Source: Brugia malayi (taxonomy: Eukaryota; Nematoda; Chromadorea; Rhabditida; Onchocercidae). Taken from it: a stretch of DNA of 64,000 nt. Positions 38,901 through 53,263 of this stretch are shown in pieces. Location: the NCBI RefSeq assembly GCF_000002995.4, contig NW_025062475.1:8870187-8934186 (forward strand), in the 5' to 3' direction. Both the position numbers and the translations under genes were made by a program. The notes under the pieces were generated by a model that saw nothing but the letters and a program-made list of their open reading frames with translations, did no database searches and was not told the origin of the DNA. Numbering within the stretch: the stretch's first letter is position 1; every line of letters begins with the position of its first letter.

Positions 38901-41347
38901 CCTGTTGACATATTTCAACTTTAGCAATAACAACAACATGATTAGATTATGCATGATGAGTTAATTTAATGATGAATTAATTCGATGTTACCAGGGTCAA
39001 TTTGAAAACCAAAAGCAGATGAAAATTTCGCATAAAATCTGTCAGTGCAAACAAATTCCTCATTAGCTCATTAAATCTTTATTAGAAGACTTGGAAGTTT
39101 GGTTGTGGCAGTTCACCATACTGCTGCTATTAAGTTTTGAAAAGAAGAAAAAACTATATAAACGAATGATTTGGGAATTTTTGAGGGATTAAAATGTGTT
39201 ATTATCATACTTTTCTCCATTGATTTTTACTTATACTTTTACTTAGTATTTAGCGAAATGAACAAATCAGGAGAATAAAGTATTATTTTTTCAGGTCATA
39301 CAACAGCGTCGTCTTTATTACCCCACAATCATTCACACGAAAAGTAAGTAGCAACAAGATATATTTTAATGATAGTGCAATAAGATGATTTGCACAGATA
39401 CAAGAAATCATATATAAATCATTTGGTGTGAATCCTGAGTGATTAGAGACATATTTATTGATCGATTTTCAGAATCATTCTGATAGTTCAATAAGCTCAA
39501 TAATATCTGCATTCGGTCTTCTTTTCTTTCATTTTAACATTTGTTTCCTTGAAAAATGCAGCAGTAGTCATATGTACTAACCCTTCGTACAATTACATCG
39601 TGTGCACTGACCATAGCAAATGTGGACTCTGTTTTTGTCCTTGTAGTACATTTATTGCTCTTCCTCGAAATTTAGTATTCAATCTGCCGAGGGAATATAT
39701 ATAAAGGAGAGTGGCTTAATGACTAAGCCAAAAAAGAGTTTCAGAGGTCCAAATGTATGTTGCCTTGACATCAAATTAGAAAGGTAGAGTTAACGAAGTC
39801 AGACTTATCCTTCTGTTAGATTCTTAAATAACGAATAGAACATATGATCAATGATTATACAGTATTGATGTTAAAATGTTGAGGAAATTATGACAACAAG
39901 CAGAATGTGTTTGTTCTTAATTTAGAGCTTTGATATAAACTGATGATGAGTCATTTATGCTCTTCTCCCCTGTCAACACTCAAGTAGGATGAAGAAAAGA
40001 TACGTAGTCTTCCAATCTTTATTTAGAAAAACCAATTTCCCGGATTAGATTATCGCTGACAATGGAAGTGCTACAGGATGTTTACTGCATAGCAAATACC
40101 AAAAGATTAAAAGTCGGAATGTCAAGTTAACATACATAAATATAGAAACTCTGAGAGCTTACAATTCTTTAATTTACCACTTCGGTAAGCAAATAACCAC
40201 TTTTTATAATGTCAGTTAAGAATCCATAAAATTCAGTTAATGTTTCAATATGGGATAAATCTGATTGTTTGATACTTGATATTTTCGCATCCAATCCTTC
40301 TGTATAATGTTTTTGTTAAAAATACTCATTAAATTTCCAAATGCTCGATGTCACCACGAGTCATTTGAACATACGTGTCAAGAGTGCCTACAACTGTATT
40401 TAATTGCATGATTGTTATTGCTTTCCGTTATTGTCGTTTGGTTCAGTGACTTCATACAATGGCTCCAATGATTTGATGTACTCACCGCCTCTTTAATTAT
40501 ATCAAATCTAATTAGTGTCGCTAACTCTGGTATAGCTTTACCACTCACTAGTCCATTTTCAATAGCTTTACTGGCTTATGCTTAACTCAATTTTAATTTG
40601 AATTTAAATCTTCTTCTTGGTTCAAGCAATATTCTTAAGTGGTTTTTGTTTTTCTCGGTGTAAATTCATCTCATCGAAATAGCTAACTTTCCCGCCTGAT
40701 TTGATATAATAAGCAGTTTAAACATAAATCAAAACATAACTTGGTAGCTGCACTCATTCCTATGACCTAATATTTCTACGATTCGAGATGATTTTCATTT
40801 TATTCTGATTTTGCACTGCGAAATTTAATTTTAAAAGATAATTTGTTGTTTACTAAAGTTTAATACTTCAGCACTTTTTCCTTCAAGGACTGTGATTCCA
40901 AAGAGCATTTGTTTTTAGGTGATATAATGATTTCTAGAAGGAGAAAATTAAGAGATCAGGACTGGCCTAAATTTTCATTCAGGCTCTGTCAAATTAATCC
41001 GTCTCTTTATTACGGAGACATTGTCGAATCTTTTCATTAATGAAAGTTTTGAAAATTTATTCATTCTTCGGTTAATTTCATCTATCTAGGTTTACATTGC
41101 AGAACTAATTTTTCGACGTTACAAAATGTGCCTTTGAAATTGAATCCACAAATATCTCACTGTGAATCTATCCTTTCCAAACAGCGACATATCAGTGTTG
41201 GCGATTTCGATCTAAATAAGATGTCGCAGGATAAGTGTCATCCAACAGCGATGGACAAGAAAAGACTGAAACCTTTTTGTAATTGGAGGACTCTTGCTAT
41301 ATTACTTCTTCTTTCTCTTGCATTTACCTGCTTCACTATACTTTTGT
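29917..41347 (+). other. Teneurin cytoplasmic domain and transmembrane segment (exons 1-8)
   Basis: About residues 1-373, followed directly by the ectodomain. Low-complexity acidic, Ser/Thr and proline-rich stretches (RGPPPQRDPPIPPLIQ, a possible SH3 ligand) precede ETGSYYIPTSSG, which matches the YYIPSGS element of C. elegans TEN-1. Basic DKKRLK then leads into the hydrophobic span TLAILLLLSLAFTCFTILLL at about 355-377 (type II topology). Phases of exons 1-3 fit exon 4 exactly, which is why the distant 29.9 and 32.5 kb exons are assigned here. Confidence 0.8.
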
Positions 41348-44300
41348 GTAAGTGTTAGTCCTTTTATTAACCTCCATTTCTTGTTTGAATCTTAAATGAA
41401 GTTAGAAAAAAGGCAAAAAAAGGAGAAAGGAAAAAAACATTTCAATTTTGAAGACTTTTGAAATATTGTTATCGATGCTTCATTGTTATAACTTAATCTC
41501 TCACTCAGTTAAAAAACTGCGCGAGAGTTCAACCTAATTTTCGCTCCACTTCAGTATTTGCTCAGATCTTTTTCTGAAGTCAAACATAGTGTATAATTTT
41601 TGGTTGATATCGTTCATATCCTGAATTTGTAGGATTTGCGAACCAACTGTGCATTTAACTAATAACATCGATATTTTAATTCCCTCTTTATGTCTTCATT
41701 TCCCAGTTTTAGAATGCTTTTTTCTGTTATTCCTTTTTTTTGCAGTACTGTTAGGAAATGATAATTCTCGATATGTGTGTGAGCAGTCAACCAAGTCGGT
41801 GTATTCATCAGCGTCAACAGGCCTATTCCCTTCAGGTACATGGCATAATGTACATATTAAAGCAACTGTTTTAAAGCCATTACCCGAAAGTTTCGAATTG
41901 GGACAACAAATCGAAGCCGATCTACCTCCAGGAGTTATTGTTTATTCGTATGTTTCTCCTCAATGATTCAATTTTTGGCGTACACTATTGAATGATATTT
42001 ATAAAAAGACAAAAATCAATATTTTTTATTTTAGAACAATAAAAATTTTGGTTGAAGGTGTATTTGATTATTCGTTTTTTCTTCCAGTAATTCCATCTAT
42101 AAATTACCCTTATCATCAATAATTCTATCCTGTAGTTTTTATAATATATTCTATACATTTATAAAAATAGTTAGGATAGAATTATTTGTATAATAAAATT
42201 TGCATAATACTTTTGACATTATTTTCCATTTTAATACAAGATTTCAAACATTATCATCATTAAATTAATGCAGTTGTTTTTTCGTAGATATTTTGCGGTG
42301 CAAAAGAATAGTCGAATAATTTTCAATATATCCGTCAACTCACAAGCACAGTTGGTCATTTATGGTAGACGAACAGCATTACCTTCACCAGCTACCCATG
42401 ACTTCATGGATATTGTTCATGCAGACTGGTTAACCATTTCCGGAAATTCGTCAGACACCCGACTGAAACGTTTCACACCGGTTTGTTTGTAGCTAAAATT
42501 TATGCCTTGCAAACACCAAATTGTTTTATACCAATTCCTTAGCAAAAAAGCTGCTAGCTGAAAGAGTTTGAAGCATGGAACAGTAGCTATTAAACCCATT
42601 GATTTCTGTTAATTTCACGTTAACGCATTTTTGAATTCAACCTGAAGAAGGCTGTTTGCCATTCTTTCAGAAAGAAAGGAGTTTGAGATTTTACTTGTAT
42701 TAAAATGGAAAATCATATAATTATCGACTTGCTATTCACGACATTGATTGGAAAACAATTGTTAGCTAAAAAGGTTCAATGACTTAATTCTTGTTCACTT
42801 ATTATTATATCACCTATGCTGTGATGTCTGTGGTGCCGCTGTAAATGATGTCTGAAAGAAATGCTGATTAATTAGTACGGCTGTTTGAACTATCTGTTGA
42901 AAGATTTTGATCTTCGAGGAACAATGCGAGCAAGTAATTACTTGTTGCAGTTACTCCGGACAGCGATCCTGACACACTACTTGCTAAGTGGACGATGGCA
43001 TATCGGACTACTGAATGATATCTTACAGGTTACTTAACTTCAAATTAAAATAGGAATTTCTAATTATGACTTGAGTCGATATAAGAGCTTGGAAAACTAC
43101 ATCCTGAGCACTATCCATAGAGAATAAGTCTTTCAAATTTGGTCAAGTCTTCTTAGATCCAGATATCGAATTTTGTTAACAAATCTTTTTTAACTTCTAA
43201 AACTCATTTTATTTAGATAAGTCTAAAGTGCTTGATATATAAAAGAACTTGGTTGCTCTCTCTAGTTAATTATCAGAAGTTCATTCTTCACTATCGGATA
43301 AAAGATCAGTAATGACCATAATACCGATTCACAAACATTTGTTTTTCCAATGATTTAAATAAGTCATATCAGCCATTCCCAATACGTCTTGTTGCTGCGG
43401 TGATTGCTGATCAGGTGGCGGACGAAAGGACCGATGATTGTCGTTATGATTGTACAGGACATGGACAGTGCAAAGGTGGTAAATGTTATTGTTTTCCGGG
43501 ATACAGCGGAACTTACTGCGAAGAAAGTTGGTCATTTATTGAAATTTTGGAAGTAATTAATATGGCATCTGTTGTTTAATTATAATACAAATATAGACTT
43601 AAGTCAAAGTCAATGGACTAAAATCAAATTTGAGAAAAGAAATGAACAGATGAGTAAGGGATAGAGAAGGTATGTATAAGATGCGATGAAAAGATATAAA
43701 ACCTAAGATGAATGTGTAATTAGTAGTGAGAGGTACTTGTGAGAAGGGAAGATTGAGAAATTGTGATTCACATTATCCAGTATTTTCTACCTCCTCCATG
43801 GAAGAGTGCAAAGGTCGCTTCACCGAATTTCAAAAGCAATCGCTCCTTTCTACATTACAAAGCAGACGATTGCTACTTCAGATATGGCAGTTTGTGATTA
43901 ATCTCTTGAAATATATTTGTCACAAAAAAATATAATGAAAGGACCATTAAACAGATGAAGTGAATAATTAATGTTAAACTAATCTTATAAGACTTATTCT
44001 TTCAGAGTAGACGTAGTTAAGAAGGTTCATGTGGCGTTAAATATCGTAAGATTTTTGGGGATGCGTGCTGGATGCTTTCACGATTTTGATAGAAACTCAC
44101 TTAGTGTGATTATGCTAGATTTAATTACAAATCGATAAAATATGGGCTTCCTGCATCCTTTAATAAATTAAAATACATTACAAAGACTCTTAAATATTTA
44201 ATAAAATAAAATAATCTTAAAGTGTTAGCTTTGTTTTAAGATTCATGTCCTGTACTGTGCAGTGGAAATGGAATATTTTCTGGTGGTCAGTGTATATGCC

Positions 44301-47300
44301 ATGAAGGTTACAAAGGTCCTGATTGTGACTTATTGGCGCACTGGTGTGAAGCACCCAACTGCAATGGACATGGTCAATGTAATCAGTTCGGTGATTGCGA
44401 ATGCGACATTGGTTGGAAGGGTACTTTCTGTGACAAGGTATTTATTTTGTCTTTTTAAGCACATAAATGTTAAGTAACTTTACTGAAAATAATTTGTATT
44501 TGAGTGGAATAGTGATAAATTATCACCTTTCACTCGAAGAGTATGTCTTCCAATTTTATGATAAGATCGGAACTGAAAATGTGTTTGAAGTGACAAGATT
44601 TCATGTAATTATCTCATACATTTGTTAATCTTGTTGAACGTTCATTGCTCTTCTTACCTTTACTTTAGGCTTCCATTGATTAATTGGCTATTATAAATAA
44701 ACGGATCTACAAAGAAAATTTACTTCTATCTTAACTTTGAATGCGTCAGTTTTTTAGAAAGATTGCAAGGATTCTCAGTGTAGTGGTCACGGTGTGTGTT
44801 ATAACGAGAAATGTTATTGCGAGGATGGATATCGCGGGGAACAGTGTGGTGAAATGTATCTAGCGGAGAGCTGCATCGGTAAAGAGCTTCAGTTACGCGA
44901 CAGCGAACCAGAATCAGACGCAGATTCAGCTTGTACCAATCGTGGAAGAGTTGATTCAGAGTCAGGCCTCTGCATTTGTATTCCTGGATATCATGGAAGC
45001 AAATGTGAATTAGGTTATTAATGAAATTCAATAAGGAATTCAGTAGAGATTTCGGTTTTTTGTCTCAAATATTTGAGATTCCGGTTGATCTTTCATTGCC
45101 ACTATTGTTCATTTAATCAATTTTGACTCCTAAATTAGTTGAAATTTATAGAACGATGTGAAGTGGAGTGCATGAACGGTAAATGTGGTAATGGCGTATG
45201 CGTTTGTGATGAAGGATGGACAGGTATGGATTGCACGGAGCTGAAGTGTCTTCCTGGATGTGAACAGCATGGACATTGCAATAATGGAACTTGCATGTGC
45301 AGCAAGGGTTGGAATGGAGAAAATTGTTATATTGGTTTGTTTTGTTTTAAAATACTGGAATAAACTTTCGGACATGTCATCTATTCAGCAATGTTTATGA
45401 ATTTAATTCAGTTCCTTAGTGGCTGTAATAATGTGTAAAAGAGTATTGTAATCTTGTTAATTTGGATATAAAAACTGCAAGTAGTAGTGATTTTCAGCTG
45501 GATGTATTAATGATTGCAACGGACATGGTGTTTGTCGGTTGTTTTCCGGACAATGGAAATGTGCATGTCATACATCATATTTTGGCGAGAATTGTTCTCT
45601 GCCAGTCGAGTCAAGTTGTAGTGATGGTGTTGACAATGACAACGGTATCACTGTCAAGTTTTATGACGGAAAGAAAAAATGGGTCATGCTGGGGAGAGCC
45701 GATTGTAAATTAGGAATTAAATTCCTTTTTAGAAATATGGGAACTTATTTTGAATCATTTTAGACGGTCTAATAGATTGCGAAGATTCGGAATGCTGTAT
45801 GGATAGTAGCTGTTCATCAAGTCAAATGTGCGTCACTGTCATACAACCACGAGATGTACTTTTAAAGGTGATACCATCCATAAATGGTAATTTCTATCAG
45901 GTGAGCTTATGTCGTCTGATTGAATATTCATTGAACTATTTAATATAAGATAATAAGCTTCTTTCCATTTCAATTTTTGCTTTTCAGCAAATTAAATTTT
46001 TGATTCAACGTGACTCGGTACAGCGCTATGCAGATGAACGCTATTTCAATGAAAGGTTATAATCTATTTTTTTTTTTTTTGCATGTATCAGAGGCAGAAA
46101 ATAGGGATAAAACTGTTAGAAATCAAATTGAAGAATGATAGCGCTCGATGATCTTTTTTAATGTTAAATTTAAAATTCAAAGATTGAATTACTTACCCTA
46201 TTTTAGCAACAAGTTTAGCTCAACTTGACGAGTGTTTTATCTCTTTTCAAAAGCAAGTGTTAGAAGTTTACTTGAAAAAAAATAAGGCATTAATGTTACC
46301 TATAATCACGTCATGTTACAGTTTTGTATCAGTCATTCGCGGACGAGTTTTGACCGAAGATGGTTCACCGCTTACAGGTGTGCGTATTGCAGAGGCAAGG
46401 CATCCAACATTGACGGGTTTCACGTTGAGTCGTAGTGAGGATAATGGAGGTGCTTTTGATCTAGTGGTTAATGGTGGCAAAACAATAACTTTGCAGTTTA
46501 TGAGAAAGCCGTTTGAAAAGCTGGAAAAGAGTTTCTACATACCGTGGAATGAGATTGTTTATGTGGGTGATATAACGATGAGATTGGGGACGGCGGTAAG
46601 TTATTTTTTAGAACGTCTTAAAAAAATTCAGTGGAAAGGATTTCAAAATTCAACAGGTTAAGAACAAGTGTTGAGTTTCAGTTACAGAGTATAATGTGCT
46701 AGAAATTGCAAGATTTAATGCAGATTCCTTTACTTGAAATTGTGAATCAATGTAGCTATAGTTTCTGACATTCACACAATATCGAAAAAAATGGATTAAG
46801 CCAACATTAAAGGAAATGTAAGGGGTACTTACCAAAAAGATTTTTTTCTTCTCAAATTACTAACCTTTGGATTTCATGGTCATAGGCTTACTGCATATCG
46901 AATAAGTAAAAAGACTAATGTGCTAAGCAAAGTATAAAATGGTTCAGAGCTTCCCTCTTAATTGTCTTATAATTATCTTCCTTCCATTTCTCTCATCTTT
47001 TTGATCACATACGAAGGTTGTTTTCTCTTTTCATTACTTTATTGTCATTATATGCTTCAACATAGATAGCATTTTACTTCACAAACTACATTATTCATTA
47101 TTTCCAATCAAATTGGAACTGAGGCGTAAAGTCGCAGGCACACACGAATAATTAAAAGGGTCTTTTGCTGGACTCTTTCATTCATTCATCCGCTTAGAAA
47201 TCATTAGGAAAGTAGCAGAGTAAGTGATGATTTCATGTATCTGGCGAACGTTTTATGGAGGACACATACATTGCTATTAATAAAGAAACTGCAAAGTTAG

Positions 47301-50300
47301 TGTGACCTGATATGTTCAAAGGACTAAGCATACATTCATATATAAAAGAAAGATTCTTAGTTTGATGCATTTGAATTTCGTTCTCTCAAATTAGCTTTAA
47401 ATAGTAATAGTTTTGGCCGGATTAAAGGCGGTAATTGTAAATGAACGACTGGGAATCAGTGAAAAGTGCCGACATTATCACGCTATCAATCGCTTAGCTC
47501 CTGTCATATTCGCATCGTGGCATACAAACCAGTATTCCGGGAAACTTACCTCTTCATCATACAGTGTTCAACTGCTAGCTGACTCCGGAAAATCCTTCGA
47601 TTCCATTCAGGTAAGGTTCTCGTCTCGTGAATTGTGCATAACATTTTCTTCCATAATTTGAAGACTAATTCGTAACTTCATATAATCTCGTCTTTAGTTC
47701 CCCTTCCGAAATTCGATCCATTTGCTTTTAAGATACCTACCACGAATGAAGTATATCTCGTATATGATAGTTCATTTGCTGATGGCTATCACAGTACGTT
47801 GCTTATCGAGTTACTTCCAAGTCGCATTCCGGAAGAAATTCGTTTGGTCCATCTATCTGTCAATGTTGCTGGCAATCATTTTCACACAGTTTTTTCGGCC
47901 ATGCCGAATTTAACATACACTTATTCGTGGGAGCAGACGAATGTTTACACTCAGACTGTAAACGGATTGGTTAATGCTAAGGGTAACCTTACAAACTTGT
48001 AGTTTAAACTTAAATATTTTCGAAAAAATTTCCTTAAAAATATTATCTTTTAAAAATAACTTTACTCGTAGTATCGGTTGGATACGAATATGAAGGCTGC
48101 AGCAGAAGCATTGCTTGGATTCATCGCCTTGTGAAACTGGAAGGACATCGTGCTAACCGTTTTATGTTAGGCGGTTGGTCATTGAGCATCCACCATCATT
48201 ACGATATCATACACAGTATGTATTTTTAATCATTTCTCTTACTTGTGTCCATATGCTGGACAACTGATCAGTCCACTTCATTGCTTTGTCTAAAGTTTGT
48301 TGTCATCTTATCTTCTGAGTATAAATTGTTGTTTATAGATGTACTGGAGAAAGGTGATGGTGTAAAAGTGTTTTTGGATGAAGCTGCTCCGTTATTAATA
48401 ACAGTAGTTGGTAATGACCAACAACGTCCCGTTAACTGCCCATTTTGTGATGCACTTGCAAAGTATTTCTACTTCTTATCCTCCTAAAGTTCACACAATA
48501 AAAGTTACTTCTGTATTATATTTTACATATTCCATTGTGAAATATGAATTAAAAAGTAATTTTTTTGTTTATGTAAAAGTATTTCTTAAATTACTAATGA
48601 GATAATGCGCTGATAATTAGCATTTATAGTGATGCACGTCTTTTCCGTCCTGATGCGTTATGTGTGGGAAGTGATGGTTCATTGTACATTGGTGATTACA
48701 ATTTAATACGTCGTTTGACACCCAGCGGAATGCTTATTTCTTTGTTGGAGCTCAGGTTTCCCTTCCTTTTGCTTTTTTATTGAATTTGTGCGAATTTTCC
48801 AAATTAGTTTAATGTTAAGTCTAAATTAGGTAGCAGAACGGAGGAGAGAGAATCGCGTTTAAATATCCTTGATATGTGTTTTCAAATTCCTTGGATCATC
48901 ATGAATAATTCTAATTGTATTTCCATTTGTGATTTGATTGAATAATATTACAGCATATCGGATACAGCACATCCTTATTACTTGGCTATCGATCCGCTGA
49001 CTGATTCTCTTTTTATTTCGTTACCGATACATGCTCAGATATGGCAAGTAAATAAAGATATAGATAGTACAACAGATCTAACAACAAATTACGACGTGGT
49101 GGTTGGTGATGGAAGTATATGTCCCAGTTCAAGTGAACGTTGTGGTGATGGTGGGGCCGCAGATTTGTCTCAGCTTACCTTCCCCAAAGGCATTGCTTTT
49201 GACGAATATGGAAATTTATATATCGCTGATAGTAGACGTATAAGGTATGATGTGAAATATTATACTTTTAAGCATTGTGGTTTTTTCAATAGTAATATTT
49301 CATTTTTCTACAAAATCCATGCAGTGCATCAAACTGTAGGATGGAATTTCTAATTGGAATTTCAAAAATTTAATTTACTGAAATAATGTAATGCAGTTTA
49401 TAGGATTGTAGATCGAGAGAGACTAATCAATACGTTGATTGAAGAACGTGAGAATGGACCACGTCCATGTATAGTTGATTATACGAATTTGTCAGATATC
49501 ATTACTGTAAGTTATAGCTTTGTTGTTTCTTCAAATGACTTTGGCAGACATTGGCTTAAGCAAAATCTTCAACATATCCTTATTACTATCTGCTTTCCAA
49601 TTTTTTCATCCTTCTCATTAGTAAAAATTCCTCAGAATTCAAAACTAAACAACTTTTATTTATCATTATTTTCAATATATAAATATAAATGAGTGTAAGG
49701 TTTGGCCGACATCACTTGCCGTGGATATGCTAAATAATAGACTCTACATACTTGATACAAATGTGATATATCGTATATCACTGGATACTGGTATGGGCAC
49801 ACTGATAGCTGGAACACTTACTGAATGCGAGCAGATGAAAACACTAGCAGGTGATTTGTTACCACAACGACCACTAACAGAAGCACGGTCCATTGCTGTA
49901 GCACCAGATTCTACTATATACATTGTCGAAACAAACAACAAAAAAATCAATCAGGTTTGGTCTTTAATTGTGATAACCTTAATTGAAATGGGCATTTTTT
50001 GACGTTTTTAATTAAAAAATATAAAGGTTGAATTGGAGCATATCGAGAAAGGAAAATTCGTTAATATTGTATATTGGATACCCCTTAATGACATTATTGA
50101 CATTGCAGTGATAGTCTGGGAAGAGTGATGTTTGAGATTAGTGATGTTTTCAGATTCGAGCTATCTATCCAGATAATCGTTCAAAAGTAGTAGCTGGAAA
50201 GTTGAGCAAATGTGACTGTGATCGTACAAATTGTCCATGTGAAGATCTTCATTCAACTGTTGCAACTTCTGCTTTTCTTCATTCTCCATCGGCTGTGGCT

Positions 50301-53225
50301 GTTGATTCAAATGGAATGGTGTATATAGCTGATAAGGCATAGTTTCCTAAAACATTGAAACTTTTATGCTGATGCTGTAGCATTACGACGATTGAGTAAT
50401 AGTTGTGTTACTATAACTAATAGAAACATTTCATTGCTGAATATCACATTTAAACACTGATTTGGAACCCTAAATAGCCAAACTGTTGCAATATTTTTAC
50501 GTACTTACATTCATTATACCTGGATTTAATCAATATTTGAATTTGAAATGTTCTGTTTTAGGGCAATTTTAAAATTAAAAAACTTCAAAAACCTACTGCA
50601 ATGTATGATGAAATAACTCGGCAATACCGTATCCATAGTCCTCATACTAAAGAAATTTACATATTTAACAAGGCCGGTCTCCATATGAGCACTGTTAATC
50701 TTCTTACTGGCGACACTATATTCACTTTCACATACGACGTTGACACACGGTAAGCCTTTCCTTCAAGTTTTGCATTTTTCATGATTTAGGAAATGATTTT
50801 TCTGTAATCATTACAGTCTTGGTCGTTTGTCGCAAATAACTGGTACTGGTGGACATATTTTGCGAGTTCATCAAACAGATGATGGAAAAACTCTACTGGA
50901 GACAGCAACAGGACTTGAAACAGTATTGAATTTTGATCAGTTTGATGGAACACTATCAATGATTACATTTCCCAGTGGTGGTGGGTTGTATTTTTTAGTT
51001 TCTTCATTCATTCATTCATTTATTGATATATTGGTATTTCAAAGTTTTTTGCATTTTATGATTATTTTTTACGTATATTTAATCTTCCAGAAAGTACCAA
51101 ATTCTCGTACTTTCCTGGTCATCTTCTTCGCTGTCGTGAAATACTTAATCGAAATTGGTGCTTTGAATATGACGAATTTGGGCGTGCTAAGGCACTGTTG
51201 AATCCAGCCGGAATCTATTATTCAGTAGTAAGACGTGACGTTATATATAGCAATTTAGTAACAACAGTGGCAAGAAATAATGAACCATATACGGTTTACA
51301 AATTTTCAAATAGGAAATTCACAGAAGAAGGTGAGAATTTAAGAAAAGCAGTTAAGAGTTAAGAGACGATGAGAATTTAGAAATATATAAAAAATTTTCA
51401 AAAAAAATTGACAAGTGTGAGGGGTGAATTTTTTTAAAAAATGAGTAGAATTTGATGGTTGAGTGACAATTTTGGAAGAGAATTTCTTGTTACGACGAGA
51501 GAATGATAGAGGTAAGTGAGACAGCATTTGAGTAGTTCTTAGGGAAATTTTTTTCAACAGTTTGAGAGATTTCAATGATATCTTCAGTCATCTAATACTA
51601 AGAAAATCTTTAAGGTACGCAGGATCAACAAGTAACGGTGCTCGATGAAGGTCTGTCAATTGTCGCCTTTGGCGCTCGAACCCATTTCGATGGTGTAACG
51701 CATCCTCTATTAGAACCGCATGAAACGGTAATTTTGAAGCGGAAGATAACTCTTCCGGAAGCTACAGACCCTCCAAGACGTGAACTAAATTTGCGCTTTG
51801 AATGGCGTGGCTACATACGTCGCAAGGAATCCGGTAGACGTGATCCGGAGAAGTGGCGTCGTGTTCAGCAGGTCGGAAAGAGACCGAGGGTATGAGTTAG
51901 GGTGTGCAGTGCTGGCTTCATGCTCTACTCATACATCGAGTGTCTTCATTTTATTAACTTCTCTCTTTAACGACTTCATTTCAACAAACTGATTTTCAAT
52001 AACTGATGACATTCACAGTGCTTTTTTTCATAATGATTTATTGCATGTTTGAGCTCAAGAAAGCTTGTTGAATTCCAACTTGAACTTATCAGTAGCATAC
52101 TTGATGTAACTTTTCATATGTTTCATTTCTAATGCTTTGGTACAGAATTTTGCTTACTCTTTGTCGCAGAAATCGCTTTCACAATTCTATTCACAAAGAT
52201 TTTAGTAAATTTTTTATCAGTTTGTCTTTGTGACTGTATCGGCAAGAACAAAAGTGGAAAAAGACTTTGAATGGCTCGTCTATTTCTAATTCTCAAAGTC
52301 ATCTCGAGATTCGGTCTATCCTCACTTTCTATTATTGCATATGAAGAAGTTCTGTACATATCCAATAAATTAGCATCTTTTCAAAATTTCAGATCAATGG
52401 ACGTAATGTGTTCACAATTGAATACGACTGTGATAACAGACAAGATACTGTACGGAATAGCCTTGATGAAGAAGTACTCACTGTCCAGTATAACGATGCT
52501 GGTCAAATTACCTCTTTTATTCCACTGACACCACGTGAACAACCTCATATAGATGCTATGAAAATTATGCATGATTCGTTGGGAAGGCCAAGTCAAATAG
52601 CTTGGGGAGCTTTAACTATTGTTTTTGAATACGATCGATTAAATCGAATTATCCTGATATCGGCAATGACAGGAGGTGCCAGCTACCTTGAGCGGTAACT
52701 TTTCCTCATTAACTTAGATTTTTTCATTCGCAAGTTTTGAATTGGTACTGGAAAATTTCTAAAACCTACGATCATAACATGATGAAAATTTGTAGGAAAT
52801 TCTTTTATCAGAAGGAAAACCAGTTAATTCCTTCAATTGTACAAATGCCATCTGGAGAAAAATATCGCTGGCGTACGGATCGTGTTGGCGGTATCACTTT
52901 TCTGAAAACCCCAGCTGGTATCGTGCATCACTTCATGCAATATGCTGTCTTTGATCGAGTTTGTCGACAGCGTACCGTTTTATTTTCCAATGCATCTTAC
53001 GTCGCTTGTCTGAGCGATGACGGATGGTTGCTGGATTATCGGACGCCGGATCTTTTGCATTCATTAACTGTGACACGTGATATATATGGAAGAGTGATAC
53101 AAATAACTTCAGATGCCGAAAATACCTTCTTCAAATATGGAGGACCAAATGGAAATTTGCAGGTTGCCTTCAGGATTTTGAATTAATGTAATTTCGATAA
53201 CCAACATTTCTTAATGAAATCAAGA

Positions 53226-53263
<38 letters not shown>

